Numbered from the stretch's first letter, positions 1 to 13,849 are shown. The stretch: DNA of 64,000 bases from Colius striatus (GCF_028858725.1 NC_084766.1:24158501-24222500); one strand, 5' to 3'. Notes: generated by a model from the sequence alone, not told the origin. Numbers and translations: made by a program.

Positions 1-1679
1 GAGTTGTATCCTACCCTGGGGTGCCTGTCCCACTGTGCCCTCCACACAGGTGTGAGCAGAGGGCTGGGATGGAGATGGCTGGACCAGCTCAGGGCACAGC
101 AACTGACACAGGGCTGTGGCTTATGGCCACGCCAGTTGTTATGCCAAGGTGCCTGCTGGCTGCTCTCAGCCCCAAGAGCAGCAGGGTGGCAGCACCTATG
201 GTAAGGGCACTGAGAGGCTTCATCAGCAAGTATTGAGGAGTTCCTTCCATTCCCATGAGCAGAAAATCACATCAGTGGTGCCGGTAGCATATGCTGGGAG
301 CTGCAGCGTGCAGAGCATGGCAGCAGGCCTGCCTGCATCTGCTGCTGCGTGTGCACACGCTTGGGGCCAGGGCTGAGCCCCGCTGCGTTGGCAAAGCCAT
401 GTTCATGGCCTCAGGGAGCTGGTGTGCCCCCCACCCTTCACAGTCTTGGCATGCTCAAGCTGGCTTCCTGCCGGCATCTGTGCTCTGTACCTGCCAGTCA
501 CAGGGAGGGTGTGGGGTGCGGGCTTGCACTTTGTGCTAATAATTACCCAGGTGGTTACTAAATCTGGGATGAGCTAACGGCTCAGCAGAGCAGGCGCTTG
601 CCCTGAGTGCACACACACACTGCAGCCAGGCACCTGGGCTGTGGGCTGCCAGTGGGCAGAGGGCACCCGCAGCTCTAGGCTGCACAAGGGTGCAAGTGCA
701 CAGCATTGCACACATGTGATGGTCATACCAGCCTCCCAGCCCTGGAGGGGTTGCTCAGCATCCTGACTTTCCCACAGCAAATGTGCGGGGGGGGGGGGGG
801 GGGTCCTGCCCCATGGTAGTGCCCCGCAATGGTTCCCCCCTGATCGGATATGGCTGTGCTGGCCATGAGGACCCTACATCAAGAACATGCATGGCAAACC
901 CAGAGCTGAACCAGGCACCCTGAGAGAGGAGGCCATCAGAAATTAAATCAAGGGATACTTGATGGCCAGGTGGAAACACCTTCATGGGAGACAATCACTA
1001 GGACTAGAGAACTCTGATAGCCAGCATGGAGAGAAGGATCGGGAGCAACAGGCAGAAGCTGCAGCCAGACACATTTGAATGAGAAACAAGGGTGATTAGC
1101 CTTGATTACAAGGGTGAAGCAGCCTGGATGGCACGGGCTCCCACAGCTCCTGCTGTCTTCAAGCACGTCTCTCCTGGTGTCTCCTGCTGTCTCTCCTGGT
1201 GTTGCCCAGGTTCCATGCTGGGGTATTTACAAAGGTGCTCCATGGGGTGTTCTAGTAGCCTGTGCCCTGCCAGTGCTGTCCCAGTCCCTGCCATAGCCAC
1301 TTTCTGCATCCAGAGACACCTAGAGAGCTTTGTGCCCAGCGTGCAGCAGCCACACAGGAGAAAGACATGTCAGGGAAGGCAGGCTTGTGGGCTAAATGCG
1401 ATTCTGTCTTGGGTGTCCACTAGCTACAAGGTTTTGGACAAGTTAGTGTCTTGCATGGCCTAAGGTGAGGCCTTTTCTTGCGGTCCAAACTGGCTGCGGG
1501 AGCACAGCCACTCCCCGAGTCTCTGCAGAGGGAGGTGGGTGACCTGCAGGGTGATGGCTCAAGAAGGGTGCTGAGCCCCTGGGGTGCAGTTGGGTGTTGC
1601 ACTACAGAGGCCGCCCAGCTCCACTTCCTTTGCACCCTCCCGTGCCCACCCTCGCTCTGCTTCACAGGGCAATCCCCCA
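1..1679. other. Sequence upstream of CRTAC1, no gene seen
   Basis: I see no exon with a recognisable protein match and no known repeat family here. Short open frames exist on both strands, as expected in GC-rich DNA, and none resembles a known protein. The one low-complexity element is a 17-base G run at 787-803. Confidence 0.6.
787..803 (+). repeat. poly(dG) tract, 17 G
   Basis: An uninterrupted run of 17 guanines directly follows GTGC. Such runs can form intermolecular or bulged G-quadruplexes, and their length is often misread in assemblies. Confidence 0.95.
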
Positions 1680-2130
1680 CCGCACCCCGCCGGGGCAGGT
1701 CCCCGGCTCCGCTCTTCCCGCTGCCCTTGCATGCCCCCAGTTCCACCCCCAACCCCCTCGCACCCACGGTGGCCACCGCGGAGGCGCAGTTCCTCTCCTA
1801 CAAGCCGGGACGCACCCCCCGGGACCCCTTCGTCCCCGGCCGTGCTGCGCGGCGTGTGCCCCCCCCGCAGCGCCCCGGCCGGTGCCGCCGCCGCGCTGGG
1901 GACGGTAAATCAGGGCGGCGCGGCCCCACCTCCGCGCTCCCCATTGGCAGCCGCGCCCCGCGCCCCGCTCGCTGGCGCCGCCGCCGCCGCACGGGCCCTA
2001 CATAAGGCGGCGCCGGGCCGGGCCGGCCCCGTTCGAAGCCCGGGAGCGGCGGAGGCGGGTGGGCGGCCAGGCGGGCGCTGCGGGATGCGCTCCCGCCGCC
2101 GCGGGGGAGCCGGGCGGCCCCCCTGGCCCG
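1680..2130 (+). promoter_or_regulatory. CRTAC1: CRTAC1 CpG-island promoter with CCAAT and TATA-like boxes
   Basis: CpG density rises sharply around 1680 and stays high past the first CRTAC1 exon. An inverted CCAAT box (ATTGG, 1943-1947) lies about 55 bp upstream of a TATA-like TACATAAG at 1999-2006, which predicts transcription starting near 2030. That is about 55 bp before the proposed start codon at 2085. The spacing is typical of a focused RNA polymerase II promoter. The start site is inferred. Confidence 0.65.
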
Positions 2131-5100
2131 TGAGTAGGAAGGGGATGGTTGGTTGCTCCGTGAAGTTCTTTTGGGGGGGTCGGGAGGGAGTGGGTTTTAA
2201 CTCCGGCACGGTCACCCGTCCGGAGAGAAGTTGGCCGGGAGGAGCGGGACCGGGTGGTTGGCCCTCGCAGCGTTGGAGGGGATGCGGGGGTGGCAAGGCG
2301 GGAGGAAAGGGCATGAAAGATGGGATGAGGGTAGAAGGATGCTGGGCTGGGGGCGGGACTGGGCTCAGGAGGCTGGAGCGGTGATGGGGGGTGTGCGCTA
2401 GGGGAGCGCTGGCGGCGGCATCGGCGTGGTGAGAGGCAAGGGACAGCTCCGCTTCCTTGGGACACTTGGTCGTGGCTGAGCCCGTGGACGGGCCGGGGGC
2501 TGCGGGGAGAGAGGTCCGGCCGTGCGTCTGCCTGCGCGGGAAAGGGCTGGTTTGTGTGCTAGTGGGTCCGAACCCCCAAGGACCTGGTGTCCCTTTGGGC
2601 TGAGCTCAGAGGCTAAGGTGACTGCTCATCTCCACACTGCATTAGCTGCTGCTGGCTGAGCCCCAGCGTGCCAGGTCCGGCGCTGAGGAGTCCCGCATGG
2701 GAGGGGACAGGGACAGGCCAGCCGGCAGCTGGGGCTTTGGACCCGTCAGAGGCGCTGGCAATGGGATGAATGCACAGGCCAGGGACTGCCAGGGGGCTGT
2801 GGGAGGAAGCAGCAGCAAGCCCACGGTAGCAGTGAGCAGCTGGGGCAGCGAAACCAGGGCTCGTGGGCTTTGGCCGGAGCAGAGACACTGCAGGGGCTGC
2901 TCTGCTTGGGACTGAGGTGCTGTGGAAGGGACACTGTGGGTATCTATGGGTAGCACAACTGCTACAGGCAAGGGGCTGCCGGCTCTGCGGGATGTCTCCT
3001 GCCTGTCCTCTGCCCTGATGGGTACAGCCACGGCAGCCCAGGAACGGCAGTGATGGCAATGTGGTGTTACTGGGGCACATGCGGCATGATGTCATGGGGT
3101 GCTGTTGATGTCACCATGTTGTCATTGCTCTGGGGTGCCTGTGGGGTGTGATGAGACCCCGCTGCACGATGTCGTGCAATGTCGTAGCTGTGCTGGAGGT
3201 GACCGCGGCCTGGGCTGGGCTGTCGCTGCAGTGGTGGAGCATGACATCACTGGGGTGCGTGCTGTGGTGGGCAGCGACCTCACGGGGCATGCGGGACAGG
3301 CTGGGCACACAGACCCAGCTCCCATCCTCCCCCTGGTTTGGGCTGAGGGCTGGGGACGTGCATGTGGGTACATGGGGAGTCCCGGAGACATCATCTCCTT
3401 GTCTGCGGTGAGCGACCTGGAGCACAATCCCCTGCCTGCCCCGCGGCTCCCTTCCCAGTCCCAACCCACCCTTCTAACCAGGGCATTGCCAGCCTCAGCC
3501 GTGTGCAGGGACAGACAAACCCCTCATGCTGCACCCCTGCCATGGGGCCAGCACCCTGTCCTGGCGCTGCCTGGCTTCTCCCTCCATGGGTGCCCCATTC
3601 CTGGGGTGACCTTGCCACCAGATGCCACAACACGAGCTAGGACATGGCTCTGCTGGCACAAGGCAGGCTGAGTTCTGTCCTGCATGCAAACAAGACCCCA
3701 TAGCCTCAAACCTCAGGTGGAGCTTCATGCTGAGCCCTCGATGTGATCAGCAGCACACTGAGAAGCACGAGGCACTGCTCATTCGCTATGCAGAGCCTGA
3801 ACCTCCCTCCCTCTTCCCAAAATGGCCTGGCTCTAGGCTGTGCATCCCTTTCCCATGGCACCAAGCACCGGATCCACTGGGAAAAGCCTTTTGTCTTCAA
3901 TCAGGAACATTGTTTTCTTCTGGAAAGACTCCATCCAGCCTGAAGGGACTTTGGCTGCAGCTGGATGGGGCGAGGGGGGGACACCTGGGGAACAGGCCAA
4001 GCTGTGGGGAGTGAGAGGAGGGACAGAGCAGAGAGAACCTTACTTGTGGCCTGGGGACCACCAGCCCCTCACCAGGCTGTGGCCAAAGATGAGGGGAGCC
4101 TGCCCTGCCCGACATTTGGCAGGGGGCTCACATAGCAGCCCTGCACCCACACATCCATGTGTGGGTAGCTCTTCCCCAGTTACTCCAGTGAGCCCTGCGT
4201 GGGGCTATGACAAAGGCTCTTCCTCCTTCACTGCCTGGAGCTGCAGAGTGACACCCAGGGACTGGCCCATCCCTGAGTAACCCAATGAAACTCATCCCTA
4301 CCACATGCCCCTTGCATGGGGCACCTGCACCAAGGAAAGACCCAGGATCCTGCCTGTGGAGAGCCACTCCAGACAGGGCACCAGGGTGATGGGCACAGAG
4401 CCCCAAGTCTGTCTGAGTGGCAGTGAGGCTTGAACTTTCCTCTGCAGCTGGAGAACAGCCTCTTCTTGCACATCCAGGTGGGCCTCGAAGCTGTTTGTGA
4501 CAGGGGAATCCTGTTCCCTCAAAGACCCTTGGGACCATTCCCATTCTCAGGGGAGGCAGCAGCAGGCTGTTCCTGCAGCCCAGTACCACAATCTGCCATA
4601 ATCTAAGCCTTGGGCACCTTCTTGTCTCCAAGCTGGGCACATGTGTCACCATACAGCTGCCACAGCTTCCTTTGCTTGCTGGCAAGGCCCATGGCATGGT
4701 GACCAGGGAGCAGCGGGGACACTCACCCCACCCCCTTGCCACAGCTGGGGAGGCTGTTCCTGGCTGCAGGGGCAGCCCTGCCCAGGGGAATGGTGGCACA
4801 TGGAACAGTGTCCCCTGCCTTGGTGTCCAGGTGCCCCAGCCATCCTTACAGTCTACAAGAGGAGGACAAGCTGGTTTTGCTCCCAGCTGGAGCACTGGCC
4901 CCTGGGTTCATGCCCACGGCCCAAGGTTGCACAGGGTTGCAGAGGTTCAGCTTTTCCCTTCCAGAGGGGATTGCCTGGCCTGAGGTGAGGGCTGGCCATC
5001 CTGAGTGCAGCCTTGCTCGTCACCTGTGCTACAGCCAGGTCAGAGCAAGCTCCAAAATCTCTGCAGCCTTGCCAGCAGTGCTGGCAGACACTGTCCTCCG

Positions 5101-8100
5101 CAGTCCAGGTTAATTGAGCCTCTCCTCCCAGTCTCCTGTTTCTCCCAGCTTCTCCTTCCTGTGGCTGCATCCCTGTGCAGAATCCTTCCCCAGCCAGCCT
5201 GGGAGGAGCTTACCCTGCAGAGGCCCCAGAAGGAACAGTGTCCCATCAGGGTAGGGAAACTGAGACACACAGGAGTCACTTGGCAGAGTATTGCCAAATT
5301 CTCCCTGTGGCCTTCCCCAGCTCTGAAAGACCAGCTGAACAGGGGACAAGTTTCTCCAGTCCAACAATTGCCTTCTTCCCCTGGCCCTGCTAAGGAAGCA
5401 GTGACTAACTTTCCAGGATCTTGGGTGCCAGTGGCCCCTTGGGGCAGGGTGAGGTGCGGCTGAGTCCAGCTTCACCAGCACCCTGCAGCCCTTCTGCTGC
5501 CTCCTCAGTCCCTCTCACAGGATGGGCTCCCAATGTGCTGCTTCTGCTCAGCCCCAGCTCCCCATCTTATCCCAGGGAAGCCCCAAGGGTGAGCTGCACA
5601 GGAAGGTCTGTGCATGGGGATGCCAAAGCTGTGGCAGTGCCTGAGGGTTGAGGGGCTGGAGGGGTGGAACAGGCTGAGGCAGGTGACAAGGGGTGGAAAG
5701 AGAGTCTGCTGTGCAGGGGCGGTGGGGTTGCTCAGGCACTGTGGTGCAGGGTCTCCTCCTGGAGCTGATGGGCTGCAGGTCTCTCCCAGGTGCCCAGGAT
5801 GCTGGTGCTGTGCCTGCTGTCCCTGGCCTGGCTCAGCGAGGGCTTCCAGCGCAGCGAGCCCATGTTTGCAGCCGTCACCCACCGCTTCCTCCCGCCCGAC
5901 TACGACAGCAACCCCACACAGCTCAACTACGGCGTGGCTGTCACTGACCTGGATGCTGACGGCAACTTCGAGATCGTGGTGGCAGGGTGAGTGATGCACC
6001 CAGTGCCTCTGTGACAGAGAGACATGGTGGCCCTGCAAGGCCAGGACCTCCTCCCTCCCCTTTGGGCGTGTGGCTGGCTGGGAGTTGTGCACAAGGGTGG
6101 TGGGGGTCTGCATACCCCCAGTTGTGCATGTGCACCCATGCAGGGTGTTGATACCTGCATGCAACCCCACAGGTGTCCCCATCCCAGCCCCGGGTGACCC
6201 CTTTGCAGGGTGGTGCCAGCTGCCCAATGTCCAGGGTCCACCCTGCAGTGCAGAGCCAGCGTGTTCCCAGGCTGGCTCAGCTCTGCTGACAGGACTCAGT
6301 GCTCGACAGAGATTTGGTTAATTGGCCAGAGGTTTTTTCTAGCCCTTTATTGGAATGATGGCTCAGAAGGACTGGCAGGAGCCAGGGAGGGAGGCAGGGA
6401 GCCATGCACTGTGCTGCCAGCGCCTGAGCAGGGCTGGACACGGAGCAGCTGCTGCCAATGGGTCTGGCCCCGGTCAGTGACAGCAGGGACCATGATGTGA
6501 ACTCTGCATATGTATCTCTGTACACACCACTGTACTTACTTCCAGGGGAGGCTTGTACATGCAGGTGTGCTCACCTGGAAAGAGCCCCTCACCCCCACAT
6601 GTCCCATCCATGGAGCTGGGGGTACTGTGGTGGCAGGCAGTCTGGCTCTGTTGCTGCTCTGAGCATCACCCTAGGGTGGCAAACTATGGGAAGCACCAAG
6701 GACTGCTGAGGGGCCCTGGTAACTGCTCACAGACAGGCTGAGCCAAGCAGCCAACTGGGGTTTTGTAAGCAGCCACAGTGCCCATTGTATAACTTGTTTA
6801 CTGGCACAGCGGGCAGGAGCGGGCAGGGAGGCGGTGGGGCGCACCTTTCCGGGAGGCTTTGCCTTGCGTGCCAGTTTCCCTGCCCTGCAAAAGGGCTGCG
6901 AGCAGAGACTTGTGCCCTATCCAGCCCCTCTGGCCACTCAGCCCCAGCCTCTGCTCTGGCATCATGCTGGGGTACTCAGGCCAGGTAGACATGGGATGTC
7001 TGGCGTGGGATGGAACAGGCTCCAGGCTGAGCCTTCCCCATCAACAGCCAGAATCCAGCCCTAGGTTTGGGTGCTGAAGGCAGCGCAGGGTCTCTGGCCT
7101 CCATTGATCAGGCAAGTCTCTGCTCTGGCCATCATGTGGAAAACCCGGTGTCACACCCAATGTTCCCCTCAAGATGATTCAGGGGCATTCATCCTGTCCC
7201 CAAGCCCCAAGGAGCCATCGCCCCTGCTCGTACCCACAGGTACAATGGCCCCAACTTGGTGCTGAAGTACGACAAGGTGCGGGGGCGGCTGGTGAACGTG
7301 GCCGAGGACGAGCGGGGCTCCCCGTACTACGCGCTGCGGGACCGGCAGGGCAACGCCATCGGCGTGACAGCCTGTGACATTGACGGGGACGGCCACGAGG
7401 AGATCTACTTCCTCAACACCAACAACGCCTTCTCCGGTGAGCCCCGACTCTGGCCATGCCCCAGGCCCTGGGCACAGGGGGAGCTCCCGGCACGGCCGCC
7501 CCTGACCTTTGGCGCATGAGGGATGTGCACGGGCTGGAGTTAATTTCCCACTTGAGTGGCTTCATTGATTGATGGTGGCAGGGGTGGGACGCTGAGCCCA
7601 GCCAGCCGCTGAGTCAGCACTTCCAGCTGCCCACCGTCCTCCCGGCAGCACCCCAAGTGGGACGGCAGCTTCCCTACCACCCCACGGCTGCCCCTCACGC
7701 TGCAAATCCCAGCTGTGCCTCACCGTGCCCTGGCTCCTCTGTGCCCACCACACCAAGTCAGGTCTAACTCTGCCGCTGCTCTCATGGCTGCTGGGACATC
7801 TATCACGGGCAGGAGACCTGCATGCCCCAGCCTGGCACCAGGCACTCCTGGAGCTCCCTGGCTCAGTGCTCCAGCTCAGCTCTGCCGCATGTCCCTGCCC
7901 CACAGCCCTGACCTCCAGGCAGTGGATCTGTCTTCTTGACGCTCCTAATTACCTGGGCTGGCTCTGGCTGCTGGCACACCTGTCCCTAAATCAGGCGCTG
8001 CCGTGGGCCCTGTCACGGGCAGCACGGCTCGCTGCCTGTGCCGGCCACACAATCGATTTTTTACCTTCCCGGGGATGATCTACGGGGCTGCGCCCTGTTG

Positions 8101-11100
8101 GGACACATTTTACCTTAATGAGTTGATTCTTCTGCGTGTCTCTCTGTGGCCCTTAAGGGTCACGAGGGCTCCCACAGCGGCAGCCGGGGCCCGTGGCACT
8201 GCTGGGTGCTGCAGGAAACACAGCAGAGGTTTGGGATGCTCCAGGAACAGGGTGCCTCTTCCATAGCCTCCTCTTTCCCCTGGGCACCATCCTCGGGAGG
8301 AGATAGGCTGCTGCAGCCCCCTGACCTGAGACCCCCTGCCTTAGGTATGGCCACCTACACGGACAAGCTGTTCAAGCTCCGCAACGGGCGCTGGGAGGAC
8401 CTCCTAAGCGATGAGGTGAACCAGGAGGTTGCCAGCCGCTTCGCCGGGCGCTCCGTCGCGTGCGTGGACCGGACGGTGAGCAGGCAGGGCACGGCGAGCA
8501 CGGGGCAGCTCCGCTCCTTTCCCACCCTCCCGTGCCCCTGCAAAGTCCCAGAGGACCTCCCCCCTCGCCTGGGCTCCATCCTCATCCCACCCCGCACCGG
8601 GAGCAGGTGTGCCCCCAGCAGCCCGTGACTGCCCGGGCTGGCAGCCCCCCCCAGCCATGGGGACTGAGAGCGCCTGTCCACACAGTTGCTGCCAGCTGAT
8701 AAACGTGCCTGTCGAGGTGATTTATGTTCCTGTCACCTGCTCTTTCTTCTTCCTCCTCCCCCAGCAGTTTGTTTCTAAATGATTATCACTAAATCAGGGT
8801 CCAGCTGCTGCACAGGACAAGAGGGGCGGTGGGGATGGGGGAGATGTGGTGGGAGGGATGTGGCACGCTGGGGATGCTGGGGGCACAGGGTGCCCTGTGC
8901 TGGCGCCATGACTGGGGACACATTGCTTCTGGAGGCGATGGGGCACATCTCCACTCCTGGTGTGCTTTTCACCATGAGCTTTGCAGAGCTCTTGCTCAGC
9001 ACATGGTAGCAGTGCCTGGTCCCATGGAGCCACGAGAGCATCCAGCCCCATGGCAGAGATCCTGTGGTCCCCGTGGGGAGGGCTTAGGGCAGGCAGGTGC
9101 TGAGGCAGTGCCGCCGGCCGCAGGGCTCCGGCAGGTACTCCATCTACATCGCTAACTACGCCAGCGGCAACGTGGGCCCCCACGCCCTCATCGAGATGGA
9201 CGTGGCTGCCAGTGACCCTGCCCGTGGCATCGTGGTGCTGGTGGATGTGGCTGCCCAGGCTGGCGTCAGCAAGTACACAGGTACCAGTCTACAGTGGGAC
9301 CCCATGGACCCAAGGCATGACAGGGCAGCCAGCATTAGGCTGCCTGACTGCCCCATCTAGTGGCAACCCCACAGCCCATGGAAGGGACCAAGGCCACAGG
9401 ATGCCCACCTGGCAGGACCCTCTTGCCCACCATCACCTGGGATGATCCCTCCAGAGCATGGGCAGGGCAGTGAGGAGCATGCCATCCTCCCCTCCATGCT
9501 GCCCCACCACCGTGGGGACTGAGGCTGCTGCACTCCAGCTCCCCAGGGGTACATTGCCACTAATTAGGAGTGTTGTCTCCATGGTGATGGCAGTGATTAG
9601 GGCTGTGAGTGACACAAGTGGCTGCCAAGCCCGATTAACCCTAGTGAGAGGGATTAAAGGCGGGAAGTTGGCGAGGAGGGGACACAGGGGGTCCTGGGAG
9701 CACGGGATGGGTAGCACCAAGGGGGCATGGGGGGGGCCATGAATTCCCCTGGGACAGGGTGCCAGCCACCCCCTCACCCCTGGGCTGCTGTCCCCAGGGG
9801 GCCGTGGGGTGGCTGTGGGCCCCATCCTGAGCAACAGTGCCTCCGACATATTCTGTGGTAACGAGAACAGCCCCAATTTCCTCTTCCACAACTTGGGGAA
9901 CGGGACGTTCCGGGACATGGCGGCTGCTGTGGGTGAGTAGGGGAACCCAGGCACTGGGGACCTCAGCCCAGGGCTGGCTCTGCCTGTCCTTGCCTTCACA
10001 GGCCAGCTGAGGGCAGGGTGGAGGGACAATCCCGGGGCTGCAGAGCCCAGGGGTGGCTGAGTTGTGCCAGGGCATTCATCGGCGCGGGGAGGAGCGTGCG
10101 AGGAGGAGCTGTGTGAGGACCGTGGGGCACATCCCAAGAGGCATCCTGGAGAGACGGAGGCAGGGAGGGGTCCCGTCTCCCCCCATCTCCTTGCGGCTCC
10201 CCAGGGCTGGATGACCCCTACCAGCACGGCCGTGGCGTGGCGCTGGCTGACTTCAACCGCGACGGACGGGTGGACATCGTCTACGGCAATTGGAACGGGC
10301 CTCACCGCCTCTACCTGCAGAGCGGCGCCCCCGGGCGCGTCCGGTTCCGGGTGAGTGCTGAGGGCTGCCCCATTGCCGGCCCTTCCATGGAGCCCCCTTG
10401 GCTGGGGCAGGGGGGCTGGCTTCACCCTGATTGGGCTTGGAGCCCCAGCTCCCAGCCAGGAGGGGCCCCAAAGCACGGAAGCAGGCATCAGTGTCCCGCT
10501 CCCCATGCCCACTGTCATGCCATGCCCATCCCTCGTGCAGGACATCGCCACCCCCAAGTTCTCCATGCCATCCCCCGTCCGCACTGTCATCGCAGCCGAC
10601 TTCGACAACGACCAGGAGCTGGAGGTTTTCTTCAACAACATTGCCTACCGCGGCTCCTCCGCCAACCGCCTCTTCCGGTAGGAGCCCGGCAGGAACCGGG
10701 GGGCCGGGGCAGCCCGCACCCCATTCTGGGAGACCAAGCAGCCCTGGCAGCACAGCCAGGCTCACGGGGCTCCTCTCCAGCAGCGCCACTGCTCAGGCAA
10801 TAACAGATGCCGTGACTGAGCCCTTCTCGTTGTCATTACCAGCCGCTGCAATCGTGCCTGCAGCAGCCCCCAGGGTCCCCTGGCGCTGCCACATGGAAGC
10901 TTCCTGGTGGCTGCTGTTAATTGTGGGGGCCGATTCCTCGTTACTGCTGTGTGGCACCTTCCCCCCAGGCATATGGGGTAGTGGGAGCTGGTTGTCCACC
11001 TGGTGCCAGCACCCACAGGTGGGTGGAGGGCAGTGGCATGGCAGGGAGCCCCTGGAAGGGGGTCTCTGCTCCAAGAGGGATGAAGCAGTGTTTGGAGATG

Positions 11101-13849
11101 GCTTTGCTGCTCTGCAGTTCAGAGCTGCAAGAGCCGGGCTCTCGTGACATCCTTGTCATCCCTGCAGGGACACAAGGTGTTAAGAGGCAGGGGCCAGCCT
11201 CATCCGCCATCCCCCCTTCCTAGCCACCTGGGCTGTCACCTCTCTGCCTTGCTGCTAGGGGAGGGGACAGGGCTTCCCGGGAAGGGCCTGGCACTAATGC
11301 CTGTCTGTGCCTGCAGGCTCATCCGCAGGGAGCACTCAGACCCCATCGTGGAAGAGCTGAATCCAGGCGACGCACTGGAGCCCGAGGGACGGGGCACAGG
11401 TGGGTTCTCCCAGCCCTGGTAGTGAGTACCCATGCCAGGACTGTGCCACAGCACTGCCTGGCACCCTCTGTGTCTGGAGGTGCTGCATGCTTGGCTGAGT
11501 CACTTACCTGCTCCCCATGGGACAGCAGCCCCTGGAGCCTCCCGCACCCAAAAGCAGCCCCTTGCTTGCTCCCTCCACCCGTACTCAGCTACCAGTGCCA
11601 TCTCCAGTCATTCCTCAGGGCTTTGTGCTTAGGGGACTCCTTCCTGACTGCCCACTGTTCAAAGCCAACCTCTGCATTTGGGAAGGGGCCAGGCAATCTC
11701 CTGTGGCCCACAGTTCCCCAGGACTGCCTGTCCCCTCCACTGCCAGGAAGCTGACCCACCTGATTGCAAGGTGGCACCCACACATTACTCCTGCACTGGG
11801 ATCACCCCATCTACCTCCGCTGTTGCCCCCACATTGCAGGGTGCTGCTGTCAGCTGTGAGAGCCTGTGCCAGCAGCAGGGTGTAGTGCTGGGATACATGG
11901 GACCAGGCCCCAGGCACGATGTGATCCTGTCCTTGCAGGGGGTGCAGTGACAGATTTTGATGGGGATGGGATGCTGGACCTGATTCTGTCCCATGGCGAG
12001 TCCATGGCACAGCCCATCTCCATCTTCAAGGGCACCCAGGTGAGTCAAGCAGGGAATGCTGGCATTGTCCCCATTCCCTCCTGCCGCTCCTTGCTCGGTC
12101 TCCCTGCTCCCTCCTCCCTTGCAGGGCACCAGCAACAACTGGCTGCGCGTCATCCCCCGCACGCGCTTTGGGGCCTTTGCGCGTGGGGCCAAGGTGGTGG
12201 TGTTCACGCGGCGCAGCGGGGCGCACCTGCGCATCATCGACGGCGGGTCGGGGTACCTCTGCGAGATGGAGCCCGTGGCACACTTCGGACTGGGTGAGCA
12301 AAGTGGGCAAAGGGGCTGCCTCCACCCGCAGCCTTCCCTGACACCTCCCTGGGCAAGGGCCACTTGCCCTGGCACTCTGCAGCATGGTAATCATCCGTGC
12401 CCGTTGCCCTGGGCATGGTGGGCTCCAGGGGAGCCTGCACCTTGCCCACTGGCAGGGGAGCCCATCGTCCCCACGTACACCCCTTGGGCTACATCCCTGT
12501 ACGTAGACTATCAGCACTGGCACCTGGGGCTCAGCTCAGGGAGCAAGGAGAGGCCTTGCCCCTTCGTTCCTACCACCCCCCTGGCCTCCTTTCAGCCCCT
12601 GCCCACCCTGGAGACTCCCCCTCTGACGGGCTGCCCGCCTGCAGGGCATGACGAAGCCAGCAGCCTGGAGGTGACCTGGCCGGATGGCCGCGTTGTTGCA
12701 CGAGCTGTGGCCAGCAGTGAGACCAACTCTGTTGTGGAGGTCCCCTACCCCCTGGATGCAGAGGAGCCACTCATGCCTGCCCCTCTGGAGGTGAGGGCCA
12801 GGTGTGGGTGCAGACTGGGAGGCTTTGGGGGCAGGAAGGAGGGGCTGGGCTCTGCTGGCTGCCCAGGGCTGATTCCTCCCCATCCCGGCGGTCTCTGCTT
12901 CTTCCCCAAATGCAGTGCGGGCAGGGATTCTCCCAGCACCAGAACGGACGCTGTGTAGGTGAGTGGCTGTGGGGAGCCCAGGCCTGCCTGTACCCGGGGT
13001 GCTTGGGCACGGCCCTGGGGGGGAGTGGCATGAGGGCAGCACCCCACAGCAGGGAGGTGGCAGCTGGGGATGCAGAATGCTGAGCTCACAGGCAGGGCTG
13101 CCACATGGGTTGGTGTGGGGTACGGCTGCTGGCCACACAGGGAGAGGGGAGAGCACCGTGCCAGGGGCAGGAGGCACAGCTGGCATGTGGAAGGCATTGT
13201 GCTGGAGGCACAGGCAATGGAGGGGCAGCAAGCATGAGAAAAGATAGCTGTGACCGTGGCTGTGCTGTGAGCCTCCTGGGCAGAGGCATGGTTTGTGCGT
13301 GGCTACGTCATCCAGCACGTGCAGGGGGACCTGGAGGGGCTGTGGTCGGCAGCCCTAAGCTCCCCTGGCAGCCACCTGATGTGGAGGTCCCTCTGCTTGC
13401 AGACACAGATGAGTGCACCGAGTTCCCCTTTGTCTGTCCCCGAGACAAGCCCGTCTGCATCAACACCTACGGCGGGTACCGCTGCCGCAGCAACAAGCGC
13501 TGCAGCCGGGGCTTTGAGCCCAACGAGGACGGCACAGCGTGCGTGGGTGAGTGAGGGCTGGGCCAAGCCAAGGCAGCGCCCTGGGATGCTGCTGCAGCAG
13601 CCAAAAGCCTGGCCCCGTCCTTGCAACCTGCGGGTGGCCCGGCGCCCTCCCCCCGGCTCCGTGTCTGTTCATCCCACACTGCTGAGCTGCCACTGACTCC
13701 TCTTCTCTCTCTCTTTTTCTCTCTTGCTCCTTCTCTGTGCAGCTCAAGTGGCCTTTTTTGGGGGATACCCCTCCGCGGGGAGCTGGCCCGGGCCCCTCTA
13801 CAGTGCCCACCTCCCTCTAATCCTCGGACTCTGCCTCTATGCACTTTAG
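2085..13849 (+). CDS. CRTAC1: Cartilage acidic protein 1 / LOTUS, B-type isoform (15 exons)
   Basis: Secreted or membrane-tethered seven-bladed FG-GAP/VCBS beta-propeller protein. In mammals it is a chondrocyte marker, and as LOTUS it antagonises the Nogo receptor. Exons: 2085-2129, 5790-5986, 7240-7436, 8345-8475, 9124-9280, 9798-9932, 10205-10350, 10541-10677, 11317-11399, 11939-12039, 12125-12293, 12645-12790, 12916-12958, 13403-13546, 13743-13849. All junctions are GT/AG and phases agree, giving 645 aa, the length I recall for human isoform B. Exon 1 adds 15 Arg/Gly-rich residues before a hydrophobic signal segment in exon 2. Calcium-loop motifs DLDADG, DIDGDG, DFNRDG, DFDNDQ and DFDGDG mark the propeller. 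A UnbV/ASPIC-like region (GSGYLCEMEP) and a cbEGF domain (starting DTDEC, exon 14) follow. The last exon gives a short tail ending LCLYAL, hydrophobic and compatible with membrane or GPI attachment. The least certain part is exon 1. Confidence 0.95.
2130..5789 (+). other. CRTAC1: CRTAC1 intron 1
   Basis: A 3.7-kb intron bounded by a GTGAGT donor and a CTCTCCCAG acceptor. Around 3070-3260 the sequence is loosely repetitive in GATGTCA/GGTG words but has no clean repeat unit. I see no exon of another gene. Confidence 0.6.
9541..9662. promoter_or_regulatory. Candidate enhancer in CRTAC1 intron 5
   Basis: This AT-richer island within GC-rich intron 5 carries TAATTA, several GATTA/TAATC-type homeodomain sites (GTGATTAGGG, CCGATTAACC, GGGATTAAAG) and an RFX-like GTCTCCATGGTGAT. 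The clustering resembles conserved non-coding regulatory DNA. Function is inference. Confidence 0.3.

Noticed and set aside
3060-3260. Possible tandem repeat in CRTAC1 intron 1 built from GATGTCA and GGGGTG words
   Set aside because: No constant unit length could be fixed; probably low-complexity drift.
9433-10641. A 402-codon minus-strand open frame
   Set aside because: It is antisense to CRTAC1 exons 6-8 and their introns and has no recognisable domain.
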